A stretch of 64,000 nt of DNA, taken from positions 89,801-153,800 of the forward strand of contig NZ_JAAXCY010000015.1 in NCBI RefSeq assembly GCF_014230465.1. Reading direction: 5' to 3'. Shown piece by piece: positions 24,896-33,882 of this stretch (within the stretch, counting starts at the first letter, position 1; each line of letters begins with the position of its first letter). The position numbers and the translations under genes are program-made. The notes beneath the pieces are model-generated. The model made no database searches. It saw only the letters and a program-made list of their open reading frames with translations, and was not told the DNA's origin. This DNA is from Pseudomonas cremoris (GTDB taxonomy: Bacteria > Pseudomonadota > Gammaproteobacteria > Pseudomonadales > Pseudomonadaceae).

Positions 24896-25927
24896 ATGAA
24901 CCCACGTATTGCGCTGTCCTGCTTGTCCCTCGCCCTGCTCGCCTCCACCGCCCATGCAGCGCCCACGCTGTACCTGGGCATGAACGGCGGCACCATGGAA
25001 CGGGTGTACGCCGACAAGGTGCTGCCCGCGTTCGAAAAGGCCAATAACGTCAAGGTGGTGATCGTGCCCGGCACCTCGTCGGACATTCTCGCCAAGGTCC
25101 AGGCCAACAAAGACAACCCGCAGATGCACGTGATGTTCCTCGACGACGGCATCATGTACCGCGCAATTTCCATGGGCCTGTGCGACACGCTCGCACCAAG
25201 CCCGACCCTGGACCAGATTCCCGCCAAAGCGAAGATCAAGGAACAGGCGGTGGCCGTCACCCTCGGCGTCACCGGCCTGGGTTACAACGCCAAGATGTTC
25301 AAGGAAAAAGGCTGGGCCGCCCCCACTTCCTGGATGGACCTGGCCGACCCGCGTTTCAAGGAAAAAGTGGTGTTCCAATCCCTGGCTTCGTCCACCTTCG
25401 GCCTGCACGGTTTCCTGATGTTCAACCGCATCCAGGGCGGCGACGAGACCAACGTCGAGCCCGGCTTCAAGGCCTGGCCAAAGACCATCGGCCCCAATGT
25501 GCTGGAATACATCGCCAGCTCGGCGAAAATCTCCGAGATGGTGCAAACCGACGAAGCGGCGATTTTCCCGCTGACCCCGACCCAGGTCACCACCCAGAAA
25601 CTGCTGGGTATCCCGATGGAATATGCGCAACCCAAGGAAGGCGCAGTGGTGCTCAACGTGGCCGAATGCGTGATCGCCCGCAACGACCAACCGGAACTGG
25701 CGCAGAAACTCGCGGCCTACCTGCTCACCGCCGAGGCCCAGGCACCGGCGCTGGAGGAAGGTGACCAGATCCCTTCGAACCCGACCACGCCGACCACCGA
25801 CAAGACCCGCGCGCGGGTGGAAGCGATGCAGGGTTACCTGCAGACCGCGATCTCGATTGACTGGGACCAGGTCAACCAGGCGCGGCCCGAGTGGAATGCG
25901 CGGTGGAGCCGTTCTATCGAGCGCTGA
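24896..25927 (+). CDS. ABC transporter periplasmic substrate-binding protein, PotD-like
   Basis: A 343-residue protein with a signal peptide (ALSCLSLALLASTAHAAPT, cleavage after AHA). The extracellular solute-binding fold of the PotD/Fe-binding class is seen in LYLGMNGGTMERVYADKVLPAFEKA and VTLGVTGLGYNAKMF. It is the last gene of the ABC/dehydrogenase operon, 14 bases after the oxidoreductase. Its stop abuts the end of the convergent nadE gene, with no space for an independent terminator. Confidence 0.88.
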   Translation: MNPRIALSCLSLALLASTAHAAPTLYLGMNGGTMERVYADKVLPAFEKANNVKVVIVPGTSSDILAKVQANKDNPQMHVMFLDDGIMYRAISMGLCDTLAPSPTLDQIPAKAKIKEQAVAVTLGVTGLGYNAKMFKEKGWAAPTSWMDLADPRFKEKVVFQSLASSTFGLHGFLMFNRIQGGDETNVEPGFKAWPKTIGPNVLEYIASSAKISEMVQTDEAAIFPLTPTQVTTQKLLGIPMEYAQPKEGAVVLNVAECVIARNDQPELAQKLAAYLLTAEAQAPALEEGDQIPSNPTTPTTDKTRARVEAMQGYLQTAISIDWDQVNQARPEWNARWSRSIER

Positions 25928-26737
25928 TCAGAGCGGCGCAAGCGGCAGCGCACGTTTGTGCGCGGTCTTGCCGTACGCGTCCTCCACAATCACTCTCACC
26001 CGCTCGCTCACCGGTTCGCCCATCAGGTACGCGTCAATCTCTGCGTACGTGCAACCATAGGCATGCTCATCCAGCTTACCCGGCACCAATTCTTCAAGGT
26101 CGGCGGTGGGGTGTTTGTGGACCAGGTTATCCGGTGCACCAAGGGCCGTGGCCAGCAGGCGGACCTGGGTCTTGGTCAGTCCCGACAGCGGTGTGAGGTC
26201 GCAGGCGCCGTCGCCGAATTTGGTGAAGAATCCCATCAGCGCTTCGGCGCCGTGATCAGTGCCAACCACCAGGCCGTGGTGCAGGTTGGCCACGGCGTAC
26301 TGGGCGATCATCCGCGTGCGTGCCTTGACGTTGCCCTTGATGAAGTCGACATGGGCGGCGCTGGCTTCGCTGGCAGTGAGGCTGGCCATGAGGCCGTCGA
26401 CACTGGCGGCGATGTTCAGGGTGTCGACCTGGTCGGGGGTGATGAAGTCCAGGGAAGCTTGGGCATCGCTTTCGTCGGCCTGGGTTTTATAGGGCAGGCG
26501 CATGGCGATAAAGCGCGCGGCGTAACCTTCATCGCGCATCTGCTCCACTGCCAGTTGGCAAAGGCGACCGGCGGTCAGGGAGTCGACACCACCACTGATG
26601 CCCAGCACCAGGGCCTTGCAGCCAGAACCACGCAATGTGGCTTTGATAAAGTCGATGCGCCGCTGAATCTCCTCGGCTTCACCACCTTGCACCAGTTGCC
26701 GATTGATATTGAGTTCCCGTGCGATACGTTGTTGCAT
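25928..26737 (-). CDS. nadE: NH3-dependent NAD+ synthetase
   Basis: A 269-residue enzyme converting nicotinate adenine dinucleotide, ATP and ammonia into NAD+. It has the PP-loop SGGVDS (within [15 protein letters not shown], residues about 46-56), and conserved [15 protein letters not shown] and [23 protein letters not shown]. It lacks the nitrilase domain, so it uses free ammonia. The start at 26737 is one base after the pncB stop. It is the third gene of the NrtR-controlled pncA-pncB-nadE operon. Confidence 0.93.
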   Translation of the reverse strand: MQQRIARELNINRQLVQGGEAEEIQRRIDFIKATLRGSGCKALVLGISGGVDSLTAGRLCQLAVEQMRDEGYAARFIAMRLPYKTQADESDAQASLDFITPDQVDTLNIAASVDGLMASLTASEASAAHVDFIKGNVKARTRMIAQYAVANLHHGLVVGTDHGAEALMGFFTKFGDGACDLTPLSGLTKTQVRLLATALGAPDNLVHKHPTADLEELVPGKLDEHAYGCTYAEIDAYLMGEPVSERVRVIVEDAYGKTAHKRALPLAPL

Positions 26738-26738
26738 G

Positions 26739-27956
26739 TCACACCTCCACATTGCCGACGTTGAACACCTGGGCTGCGTACTGCAAAAACGAGGCGTCTT
26801 CGCAGACATTCTTGATCGGGTCGTCGGAGAACTTCACCACCGGTTCAGCGTGCACCCGCACCAGTTTCATCACGATGCTCAGCGGTTCCACTCCCTCCAC
26901 ATCGCACGCCAGGCTGGTGCCCATACCAAACCCGAACTTGGCCTTGCCCCGCACGTGACGCAGGATCGGCAGGCATTTTTCGAAGTTCAGGCCGTCAGAG
27001 AACATCAAGTCCTTGGTCATCGGATCGATGCCCAGCTGCTTGTAGCGCGCCAGCACCTTGTCGGCCCAGGCAATCGGGTCGCCGGAGTCCTGGCGCAGGC
27101 CGTCATAGAGCTTGGCGAAGTACAGGTCAAAGTCCTTGAGGAAAAAGTCGGTGCTGATGCAATCGGTCAAGGCGATGCCGAGGCGACCACGGTATTCACG
27201 CACCCAGTTTTCCAGGGCGGCGTTCTGGCTCTCGCGCAGGCGCCCTAGTTGCTGGTGCACCATCAGCCATTGGTGGGCCATGGTGCCGATCAGCGGCAGG
27301 TCGAACTCATAAGCCAGGTGTGCGTTGCTGGTGCCGACAAACTGGCCGGGAAAGTCGCGCCGCATGATGTCGACCACTTCACGCTGGGCCTTGAACGACA
27401 GGCGCCGGCGGGTAGAGAAGTCGGACACGCGCAGGTCGGCCAACTCGTCACGGCTGAGGTTTTTCTCCAGCCAGTCGAATTTCTGGTAGAGCTTGCGGGT
27501 GACGTCCTCCAGGGTTACGTCCGGGTATTTGTCGCGGTTGCGCAGTTCGCTGACCAGGGCCAACACCGGTTGTTCGAACATGATGCAGTGCAGCATTGGG
27601 CCGATGACGCGAATGTTCAGCTGGCCGTCGATTTCGCTGACGTGGATATAACGCAGGTTGAAGCGGAACAGGCCCAGGAAGCGCTCGTAGTCCGGCGTGA
27701 GGTATTCGCGAAAGCGCGGGTTGAACAGGAAGCGCAACTCGCCCTCACGCATGTGCAGGCCCGCGAGCTTTTCCAGTTCGTCACGCAGTTGCGGGATCAA
27801 GTGGCCGAGCTTTTCCCTGGAGCGCACGATGAAGTTGTATTCCACATCGACGTTAGGGTACTGGTGCAACACGGCCTGCATCATGGTGAAGGTGTAGTAG
27901 TCGGTGTCGAGCAAGCCCTGGATCACCGGGGACTCGTAGTCGTAGGCACTTTCCAT
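26739..27956 (-). CDS. pncB: Nicotinate phosphoribosyltransferase
   Basis: A 405-residue enzyme joining nicotinate and PRPP to give nicotinate mononucleotide in NAD salvage. Family markers include [18 protein letters not shown] at the start, [38 protein letters not shown] with the conserved autophosphorylated histidine region, RQDSGDP and [10 protein letters not shown]. It lies between pncA and nadE in one operon. Confidence 0.95.
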   Translation of the reverse strand: MESAYDYESPVIQGLLDTDYYTFTMMQAVLHQYPNVDVEYNFIVRSREKLGHLIPQLRDELEKLAGLHMREGELRFLFNPRFREYLTPDYERFLGLFRFNLRYIHVSEIDGQLNIRVIGPMLHCIMFEQPVLALVSELRNRDKYPDVTLEDVTRKLYQKFDWLEKNLSRDELADLRVSDFSTRRRLSFKAQREVVDIMRRDFPGQFVGTSNAHLAYEFDLPLIGTMAHQWLMVHQQLGRLRESQNAALENWVREYRGRLGIALTDCISTDFFLKDFDLYFAKLYDGLRQDSGDPIAWADKVLARYKQLGIDPMTKDLMFSDGLNFEKCLPILRHVRGKAKFGFGMGTSLACDVEGVEPLSIVMKLVRVHAEPVVKFSDDPIKNVCEDASFLQYAAQVFNVGNVEV

Positions 27957-27967
27957 GGTAGGTCTCC

Positions 27968-28615
27968 TTAACGCGTGGCCTGTGCTGCCAGTTCTTCACG
28001 AGTGCGGCTGATGACGGCACCCGCCTTGAGCAGATCGTTGACGGCCTGGATGCCGCCCTCCTCGCTGATACCTCGGCAAGCCGGCAGGTGCAGTACCACC
28101 TCGAAACCGGCCTTGAGCAATTGCAAAGCGGTGGTCTTGACGCAGTAGTCCAGGGCCAGCCCGCCGACGATCACCCGAACCACACCATGGGCCCTCAGGT
28201 ATTCGATGACGCCCGTCGACAGCTTGTCGTGCAGGTCGTGGAAGCACGCGCCGTAAGGGTGCAGGTCGGGCTCGACACCTTTCCAGATGAAATAGTCGTA
28301 GTCGTACGGAGTGGGCAACTCGTCGAGCAGGGTGAAGCCCTCGGTGCCCGGTACGCAGTGGCTGACCCAGGTGACATCGGCGTGGGCCAGGCCGGTGGGT
28401 TGCAGCATCTCGCTGTGCTGCGACACCACCCAGGGCGCGTACGGGGTGTGGGCGTCCTTGCTGCCAATACGGTGGCCGGCGAGGCTGGCCATGTAGTTGA
28501 GCTCGGCGCCGATCTGGTCGCCACCGGCCACCGGCAACTCGTTGGGGCACAGAGGCGTGAAGCTCTTTTGGGCGTCGACGTCGAATGAAGCAAGGGCGGT
28601 TTTCGCGAGGGTCAT
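27968..28615 (-). CDS. pncA: Nicotinamidase
   Basis: A 215-residue isochorismatase-fold hydrolase converting nicotinamide into nicotinate. The catalytic Asp (FDVDAQKSF), Lys (IWKG) and Cys (GLALDYCVKTTALQ) are present, with the metal-binding region SKDAHTPYAPWVV. ATG 28615 (MTLAKTALASF) is used because a longer frame would run towards the NrtR operator. It is the first gene of the salvage operon. Confidence 0.93.
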   Translation of the reverse strand: MTLAKTALASFDVDAQKSFTPLCPNELPVAGGDQIGAELNYMASLAGHRIGSKDAHTPYAPWVVSQHSEMLQPTGLAHADVTWVSHCVPGTEGFTLLDELPTPYDYDYFIWKGVEPDLHPYGACFHDLHDKLSTGVIEYLRAHGVVRVIVGGLALDYCVKTTALQLLKAGFEVVLHLPACRGISEEGGIQAVNDLLKAGAVISRTREELAAQATR

Positions 28616-28641
28616 GGCGGTTCTCCTGTGGCCTGGAAACA

Positions 28642-28662
28642 AAAGTACACGTCATGTACTTT
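28642..28662. promoter_or_regulatory. NrtR operator upstream of pncA
   Basis: Perfect inverted repeat AAAGTACA-N5-TGTACTTT, 27 bases before the pncA start and in the divergent region with nrtR. It contains GTACA/TGTAC arms resembling the NrtR-regulated NAD-gene operators of proteobacteria. Confidence 0.75.
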
Positions 28663-28696
28663 CATTGCAAGATACATTTAGTTATCTATGCTGGTG

Positions 28697-28716
28697 GCAG
28701 TACATGACATATCTGC
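28697..28716. promoter_or_regulatory. Second NrtR-like site near nrtR
   Basis: GCAGTACATGACATATCTGC carries the same GTACATGAC half as the pncA operator in reverse orientation, with GCAG/CTGC outer arms. It lies 45 bases before the nrtR start and may mediate autoregulation. Confidence 0.5.
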
Positions 28717-28761
28717 TCGATCCGTTAGACTGTGCTCCGCCACTGTTCATAAGGACCCCAC

Positions 28762-29454
28762 ATGCCACTTAGCGCCTACCTGCACACCGTCGACCTGTGC
28801 GTACTGTTTTACTGCCGCGTCTCCGGTGAGTTGAAGCTGTTACTGAATAAGCGCGACGCCGACCCCTTCGCTGGGCATTGGGCGCTGCCAGGCGTGGTGG
28901 TCAATGGTGGCGTGCAAGACCTGAGCCTCAAGGATGCGGTGGAGCGCTTGCGCGCAAGTGACAAGGTGGGCTTCAAGCTGGCCTGGCACGAACAGGTGGG
29001 CACGGTGGGCGACGCGTTTCGCGACCCGCGCTGCTGGTCGTCGTCCACTTACTACCTGGCGATCGTGGCGGATGAGGTGGAGTTGGCTGAGCACCAGGCC
29101 TGGTTCACGCTGGAGGCCGTGGCCGATGGCAGCATCAAGCTGCCGTTCGATCACAACCTGATCGTCGCGGCGGTGCAGGAGCGGCTGTTGTCCAAGTCGC
29201 TGTACAGCAGCTTGCCGCTGATGTTCCTGGGTAACGAATTCAGTGCGCCGGAAGCCACCGCGATTTTTTCCCGGGTGCTGGCACGGCCGGTGTTGAAGAC
29301 CAGTATTCGCCAGCGTCTGTTGAAACTGACCGAGGCGGGGTATTTGCGTGAGACCGGGCGCAAGAAGCAAGGCGAGGGAGGCCGGCCGCAGGCGACGGTG
29401 GAGGTTTTGAAGCCTGGAGACGTCTACTTCTTTGATCGCAGTTTCGCTGACTAG
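28762..29454 (+). CDS. nrtR: Nudix-related transcriptional repressor NrtR
   Basis: A 230-residue protein with an N-terminal Nudix-like domain (VLFYCRVSGELKLLLNKRDADPFAGHWALPGVVV) and a C-terminal winged helix (ISIRQRLLKLTEAGYLRETGRKKQGEGGRPQ region). In NrtR the Nudix fold senses ADP-ribose-type metabolites and releases DNA. Divergent placement from pncA-pncB-nadE, with the palindrome between them, reproduces the Pseudomonas arrangement. The nadD2 gene found there in P. aeruginosa is absent here. Confidence 0.9.
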   Translation: MPLSAYLHTVDLCVLFYCRVSGELKLLLNKRDADPFAGHWALPGVVVNGGVQDLSLKDAVERLRASDKVGFKLAWHEQVGTVGDAFRDPRCWSSSTYYLAIVADEVELAEHQAWFTLEAVADGSIKLPFDHNLIVAAVQERLLSKSLYSSLPLMFLGNEFSAPEATAIFSRVLARPVLKTSIRQRLLKLTEAGYLRETGRKKQGEGGRPQATVEVLKPGDVYFFDRSFAD

Positions 29455-29484
29455 CCCAAACCTCAAGAACAATGAAAATCCAGT

Positions 29485-29571
29485 GTGGGAGCGGGCTTGC
29501 TCGCGAATGAGGTGTGTCAGCTACAGATCAGTGGGCTGATCCACCGCATTCGCGAGCAAGCCCGCTCCCAC
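29485..29571. repeat. REPIN
   Basis: Inverted pair of GTGGGAGCGGGCTTGCTCGC units with a variable loop, between the convergent nrtR and SDR genes. It could also serve as a bidirectional terminator. Confidence 0.9.
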
Positions 29572-29598
29572 AGTGGATCTCCTTTGCCTGGACGGCCG

Positions 29599-30372
29599 TT
29601 AGTTCATCCAGTTGCCGCCATCGACGTTGTAGGTCTGGGCGACCACATAATCGGCATCGGTGGAGGCGAGAAAAATCGCCATCCCCGTCAAATCCTGCGC
29701 CGTGCCCATTCGCCCAAACGGCACCTCCTCCCCTACCCGCTTCTTCTTCTCGCCCGGTGCCAGCCCTTCATACCGGGCGAACAACGCATCCACGCCATCC
29801 CAATGTTCGCCATCCACCACACCGGGGGCAATCGCATTGACGTTGATGCCCTGCTTGATCAGGTTCAACCCGGCCGACTGTGTAAGGCTGATCACCGCCG
29901 CCTTGGTCGCGCAATACACCGCCACCAACGGCTCGCCACGCCGCCCGGCCTGGCTGGCCATGTTGATGATCTTGCCGCCATGGCCCTGGCGGATCATCTG
30001 CCGCGCCGCCGCCTGTAGGGTGAAGAGCGTTCCGGCAACGTTGATCGAGAACAGCCGATCAAAGCTGTCGCGAGTGATGTCGACGATGGGTGCCAAGTCG
30101 AACAATGCGGCGTTGTTGATCAGGATATCCAGCTTGCCGGCGTGGGCAACCACCGCGGCAATCGCGTCATCGATGGAGGTTTGGTCGGTGACATCCATCG
30201 CCACCGCGTAGGCCTGCGGCCCCAACTCAGCGACCGTGGCCTGGGCCCGTTGCAGGTTGATGTCGGCAATGGCGACCGTCGCGCCTTCATTGATGTAGGC
30301 CTGGGCAAAGGCCCGACCAATTCCGCGCGCAGACCCTGTGATCAGCGCGCTTTTACCTTCCAGTCGTTTCAT
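29599..30372 (-). CDS. SDR family polyol (sorbitol/L-iditol-type) dehydrogenase
   Basis: A 257-residue short-chain dehydrogenase with NAD-binding TGSARGIG (residues about 11-18), the NNAA motif, catalytic Ser (INMAS) and YCATK. The C-terminal YNVDGGNWMN end resembles sorbitol dehydrogenases (SmoS type) that oxidise sorbitol to fructose in polyol operons. The start at 30372 has AGGG 9 bases upstream; a start at 30381 would be too close to it. It lies 21 bases after mtlE and is presumably cotranscribed. Confidence 0.82.
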   Translation of the reverse strand: MKRLEGKSALITGSARGIGRAFAQAYINEGATVAIADINLQRAQATVAELGPQAYAVAMDVTDQTSIDDAIAAVVAHAGKLDILINNAALFDLAPIVDITRDSFDRLFSINVAGTLFTLQAAARQMIRQGHGGKIINMASQAGRRGEPLVAVYCATKAAVISLTQSAGLNLIKQGINVNAIAPGVVDGEHWDGVDALFARYEGLAPGEKKKRVGEEVPFGRMGTAQDLTGMAIFLASTDADYVVAQTYNVDGGNWMN

Positions 30373-30393
30373 GGGGTACATGTCCCTTTAAAG

Positions 30394-31704
30394 TTATTTG
30401 GGATAACCGGCGCGTTTCATCTCGCGCTCGGTGGTGGACTGGGCTTCCAGCAAGGCCTGGTCAACCGACATGCCGCCGGTGAGCGCCGCCGAGAACAGTT
30501 TGCCCACCGAGGTGCCGATGGCCTGGAACTCGGGAATGGTCACGTACTGGATACCCACGTACGGCACCGGTTTGGCCGACGGGTGCGCGGGGTCGGCGTG
30601 TTTCATCATCTCCAGGGTCACCTGCGCGAACGGCGCGGCCTTCAGGTAGGCGTCGTTGTAGGTGGACTGGCGAGTGCCCGGCGGTACGTTGGTGATGCCC
30701 TCTTTATCGGCGACCAGTTGGATGTAGTCCTTGGAAGTTGCCCAGGTGATAAAGGCCTTGGCCGCGTCCTTGTGCTTGGACGTCGCCGGAATCGCCAGGG
30801 ACCAGGCGTACAGCCACGACGAGCCTTTGTCGGTGACTTCGGTCGGCGCGGCGGCGAAACCGACGCTGTCGGCGACCTTGCTTTGGCTCTTGTCGGTGGT
30901 GAAGGAACCGGCGACGCTGGCATCCACCCAGATCGCGCATTTGCCGCTGTTGAACAGCGCCAGGGTTTCGTTGAAACCGTTGCTGGACACGCCCGGCGGG
31001 CCGTATTGCTTGAGGGTATTGACGTAGAAGTTGGCGGCGGCGGTCCACTCGGGGCTGGTCAGCTCAGGCTTCCATTGCTCATCGAACCAGCGCGCGCCAA
31101 AGGCGTTGGCCATGGTGCTCAACAAGGCGATGTTTTCACCCCAGCCCGCTTTGCCGCGCAGGCACATGCCGTATTGGTCCTTGTCCCTGGCCGTCAGCTT
31201 GGCGGCGAACTCACCGAGCTGGGACCAGGTGGGGTGCGCGGGCATGCTCAGGCCGGCTTGCTTGAACAGGTCGGTGCGGTAATACGTGACAGTGCTTTCG
31301 CCATAGAACGGCAAGGCGTACAGGGTGTTGTTGACCGACAGGCCTTGGCGCACCGAGGGGAAGATATCGTCGGCGTCATAGTCGGCCGGCAATTGGGTCA
31401 AGGGTTCCAGCCAGTGCTTGGCACCCCAGAGCGGGGTTTCGTAGGTGCCGATGGTCAGCACGTCGAACTGGCCGCCTTGGGTGGCGATGTCGGTGGTCAG
31501 GCGCTGGCGCAGCACGTTCTCTTCGAGCACAACCCAGTTGAGTTTGATGTCCGGGTGCTGCGCTTCAAAGACCTTGGACAGGCGCTGCATACGGATCATG
31601 TCGCTGTTGTTGACCGTGGCAATGGTGACGGTGTCGGCAGCGTGGCTGGGCATGGCCAGCGCCAGGCCGGAAAGCAGGAACAACGCTTGCGGGAACTTGA
31701 ACAT
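30394..31704 (-). CDS. mtlE: Polyol ABC transporter substrate-binding protein MtlE
   Basis: A 436-residue periplasmic sugar-binding protein with signal peptide (LFLLSGLALAMPSHAAD, cleavage after SHA). Segments such as VNNSDMIRMQRLSKVFE, LTIGTYETPLWGAKHWLEPL and YALPFYGESTVTYYRTDLFKQAGL fit the mannitol/sorbitol-binding MtlE of P. fluorescens. Normally mtlF, mtlG and mtlK (permeases and ATPase) follow; here the next gene is the SDR. The binding protein therefore has no adjacent transporter partner in the window. Confidence 0.85.
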   Translation of the reverse strand: MFKFPQALFLLSGLALAMPSHAADTVTIATVNNSDMIRMQRLSKVFEAQHPDIKLNWVVLEENVLRQRLTTDIATQGGQFDVLTIGTYETPLWGAKHWLEPLTQLPADYDADDIFPSVRQGLSVNNTLYALPFYGESTVTYYRTDLFKQAGLSMPAHPTWSQLGEFAAKLTARDKDQYGMCLRGKAGWGENIALLSTMANAFGARWFDEQWKPELTSPEWTAAANFYVNTLKQYGPPGVSSNGFNETLALFNSGKCAIWVDASVAGSFTTDKSQSKVADSVGFAAAPTEVTDKGSSWLYAWSLAIPATSKHKDAAKAFITWATSKDYIQLVADKEGITNVPPGTRQSTYNDAYLKAAPFAQVTLEMMKHADPAHPSAKPVPYVGIQYVTIPEFQAIGTSVGKLFSAALTGGMSVDQALLEAQSTTEREMKRAGYPK

Positions 31705-31787
31705 AGCGGTTTCTACCTGTTTTTTTTGTTGTTGAGGGCCGATTACAGCAGCTTGCCTGGCCCCTCACAAACGCCTGGCGGATGCTC

Positions 31788-31835
31788 GACTGATACTTTT
31801 TTAACTTCCGCCTTCAAGTTAAAAAAGTATCAGTC
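31788..31835. promoter_or_regulatory. Long perfect inverted repeat upstream of mtlE
   Basis: Perfect 20-base arms (left arm GACTGATACTTTTTTAACTT, 31788-31807; right arm 31816-31835) enclose the loop CCGCCTTC. It lies 84 bases before mtlE and 80 before mtlR, in an A/T-rich divergent promoter. It could be the operator for two inverted MtlR monomers or dimers. The T-run also makes it terminator-like, but no upstream gene ends here. Confidence 0.7.
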
Positions 31836-31915
31836 CCGCATGAAAGCGGGGGTAGCGCACACCGGACCTGGGCGCGTATTTTGAAGCGATTCCAAGAATC
31901 ATAAGAAGCCTCGCC

Positions 31916-32803
31916 ATGCCTGCCAGCCGCGCCCAGCTGTTCGAGCACCGCCCCGCCGAACTCGAAGTGATCCTGCCCGAACCGGACCACTGCTTCCGCT
32001 GGTTCGAACACGACTACCCCTACGACCTGGCGCGCTGGAACCACCACCCCGAATTCGAAATCCACCTGATCCGCCAAGGCAGCGGCAAACTGGTGGCGGG
32101 CGACTACATCGGCGCATTCAGCGCCGGGCATGTGGCGCTGATCGGCCCGGACCTGCCCCACGATTGGATCGGCGAACTGGCGCCTGGCGAATACCTGAGC
32201 GGTCGCGACGTGGTGCTGCAATTTGACGGCGCCGCCCTCCTCGCCTTACGCAAGGCCCTGCCGGAGCTTGGCAATTTGCAGCCATTGTTCGAGCAGGCCC
32301 GGCGCGGCCTGGAATTCAGCGGCGACACGGCAGCAAACGCGGCGCGCCTGATGGAAAGCATCGGTCACGCCCAGGGCCTGCAACGGTTGATCCTGTTCCT
32401 GCAACTGCTCAACGTGTTGAGAAATGCCCCGCCCGCGCAAACGAAGGCCCTGGCCAGCCCTTGCTACGCGCCGACGCTGGATGCGCGCAGTGCCGAGCGT
32501 ATCAACCAGGCGTTCGATTACCTGATGCGTGAACTGACCGGCGACGTGCGCCTATCCGTCATCGCCCAGCAATTGGAGATGAGCGAGCCGGGCTTCTCGC
32601 GCTTTTTCAAGCGCAACACTGGCCACGGGTTTATCGACCTGATGCGCAAGTTTCGCGTGCAGCGTGCCTGCAGGCTGTTGCTGCAAAGCGAGATGTCGGT
32701 GGCGGCTATCTGCTTTGAGGTGGGTTACGCCAACCTGTCCAACTTCAACCGGCACTTCCGGATAGAAATGGGCCAGACACCTAGCGAATACCGACGATCC
32801 TGA
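31916..32803 (+). CDS. mtlR: AraC family regulator of polyol metabolism MtlR
   Basis: A 295-residue protein. The N-terminal cupin-like sensor half starts MPASRAQLFEHRPAELEVIL and contains WNHHPEFEIHLI. The C-terminal AraC domain has two helix-turn-helices (LSVIAQQLEMSEPGFSRFFKRNTGHGF and VAAICFEVGYANLSNFNRHFR). The sequence fits P. fluorescens MtlR, the activator of the mannitol operon. Divergent placement from mtlE agrees. The ATG at 31916 follows a weak purine-rich region. Confidence 0.85.
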   Translation: MPASRAQLFEHRPAELEVILPEPDHCFRWFEHDYPYDLARWNHHPEFEIHLIRQGSGKLVAGDYIGAFSAGHVALIGPDLPHDWIGELAPGEYLSGRDVVLQFDGAALLALRKALPELGNLQPLFEQARRGLEFSGDTAANAARLMESIGHAQGLQRLILFLQLLNVLRNAPPAQTKALASPCYAPTLDARSAERINQAFDYLMRELTGDVRLSVIAQQLEMSEPGFSRFFKRNTGHGFIDLMRKFRVQRACRLLLQSEMSVAAICFEVGYANLSNFNRHFRIEMGQTPSEYRRS

Positions 32804-32854
32804 AAAACTGATCTTCTTGGAAAAAGGCGTCCCGAAGCCAAATAAAAATCAAAA

Positions 32855-32882
32855 TGTGGGAGCTGGCTTGCCTGCTCCCACA
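32855..32882. repeat. Short REP hairpin between convergent genes
   Basis: TGTGGGAG and CTCCCACA arms surround CTGGCTTGCCTG. It is a REP variant between the ends of mtlR and the quinone oxidoreductase gene and could terminate both. Confidence 0.75.
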
Positions 32883-32894
32883 TTTATCACCCTG

Positions 32895-33854
32895 TCAGGG
32901 CAGGAAGATGATTTTATCTGCGCTGCCGCTGTTCACGTCCTCATAGCTCTGCACGCCATCCGCCAAGGCCACTTCCCGTAAACCAGTCGGCAATGGCAAC
33001 GACCCTTCATCAAAGTACCGCCCAAACTGCTCCAGCATCACCGCGCACTGTTCGCAGTTGTAGAGTAATGAATTGATCCCCACCACCGAACCACCCTTGC
33101 GGTACAGCGCCAGGGCCGGCAGTTGCACATGTCCATCCACGGGCGCTGCGATGATGGCGATGCGACCGAACGGTGCCAGGCCTGCAACCGCAGCGGGCAA
33201 CCAAAACCCGGTGGTATCGAAGATCACATCGGCGCCGCCCTTGAACACGGCATTGACTTGCGTACCCAACGCTTCAGGCTGGCCCAGGGCAATCGCTTCA
33301 AACCCCTGGCCCTGCAACACCTCGAGCTGCTCCGGCCGACGCACCGCCGCCAGCACCTGGGCACCGCGGATTTTCGCCAAGGCCAGGGTTGCGCTGCCCA
33401 CGGCCCCATTGGCCCCGATCACCAGCAACCGCGTGCCCTTTGTCACGCCGCTGCGCTCCAGGGCATCCCAAGCGGTGGTGTACGGCACACCCAGGCTGGC
33501 GGCCTGGGCAAAACTCAAATGGGTTGGTTTGTGCGCCACGCCCTTGGCCGACACGGTGAGGTACTGGGCGTGGGAACCGTCGGCAAAAAAGCCCAGGTCG
33601 CGACCGGTGCCCCAAACTTCCTGCCCAACCAGCGCCGGCGGGCCCTCGACCACAACACCCGCGAAGTCACGACCGGGAATGCGCGGCAGTGTGGTGTAGG
33701 GAAAACGACCCAGTACGTTTTTGACATCGCTGGGGTTGAGTCCAGCGGCTTTGATCTGTACCAGGACTTCACCGGCAGCCGGTACCGGAGTGGCGACGTC
33801 GACGAAACTGAGGTGGGCGAGATCGCCAGTGGCGGAGAATTGCAGTGCTTTCAT
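32895..33854 (-). CDS. NADPH:quinone oxidoreductase-like MDR protein
   Basis: A 319-residue zinc-independent medium-chain reductase from ATG 33854. It has the GroES-like half (AAGLNPSDVKNVLGRFPYTTLPRIPGRDFAGVV) and the nucleotide-binding motif VIGANGAVGSATLALA (residues about 145-160). No catalytic or structural zinc cysteines are visible. Such enzymes reduce quinones, enones or alkenals with NADPH. It follows the small XapX protein by 28 bases, so the two probably form an operon under the inverted repeat at 34101-34133. Confidence 0.85.
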   Translation of the reverse strand: MKALQFSATGDLAHLSFVDVATPVPAAGEVLVQIKAAGLNPSDVKNVLGRFPYTTLPRIPGRDFAGVVVEGPPALVGQEVWGTGRDLGFFADGSHAQYLTVSAKGVAHKPTHLSFAQAASLGVPYTTAWDALERSGVTKGTRLLVIGANGAVGSATLALAKIRGAQVLAAVRRPEQLEVLQGQGFEAIALGQPEALGTQVNAVFKGGADVIFDTTGFWLPAAVAGLAPFGRIAIIAAPVDGHVQLPALALYRKGGSVVGINSLLYNCEQCAVMLEQFGRYFDEGSLPLPTGLREVALADGVQSYEDVNSGSADKIIFLP

Positions 33855-33882
33855 GGCCAATATCCATCGAAGGGAAAAGAAA

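Noticed and set aside
30142..31884. Long plus-strand open frame (580 codons) opposite mtlE and the SDR
   Set aside because: It is the antisense of two well-recognised genes. High-GC third positions leave long stop-free shadows, and the translation has no recognisable domain.
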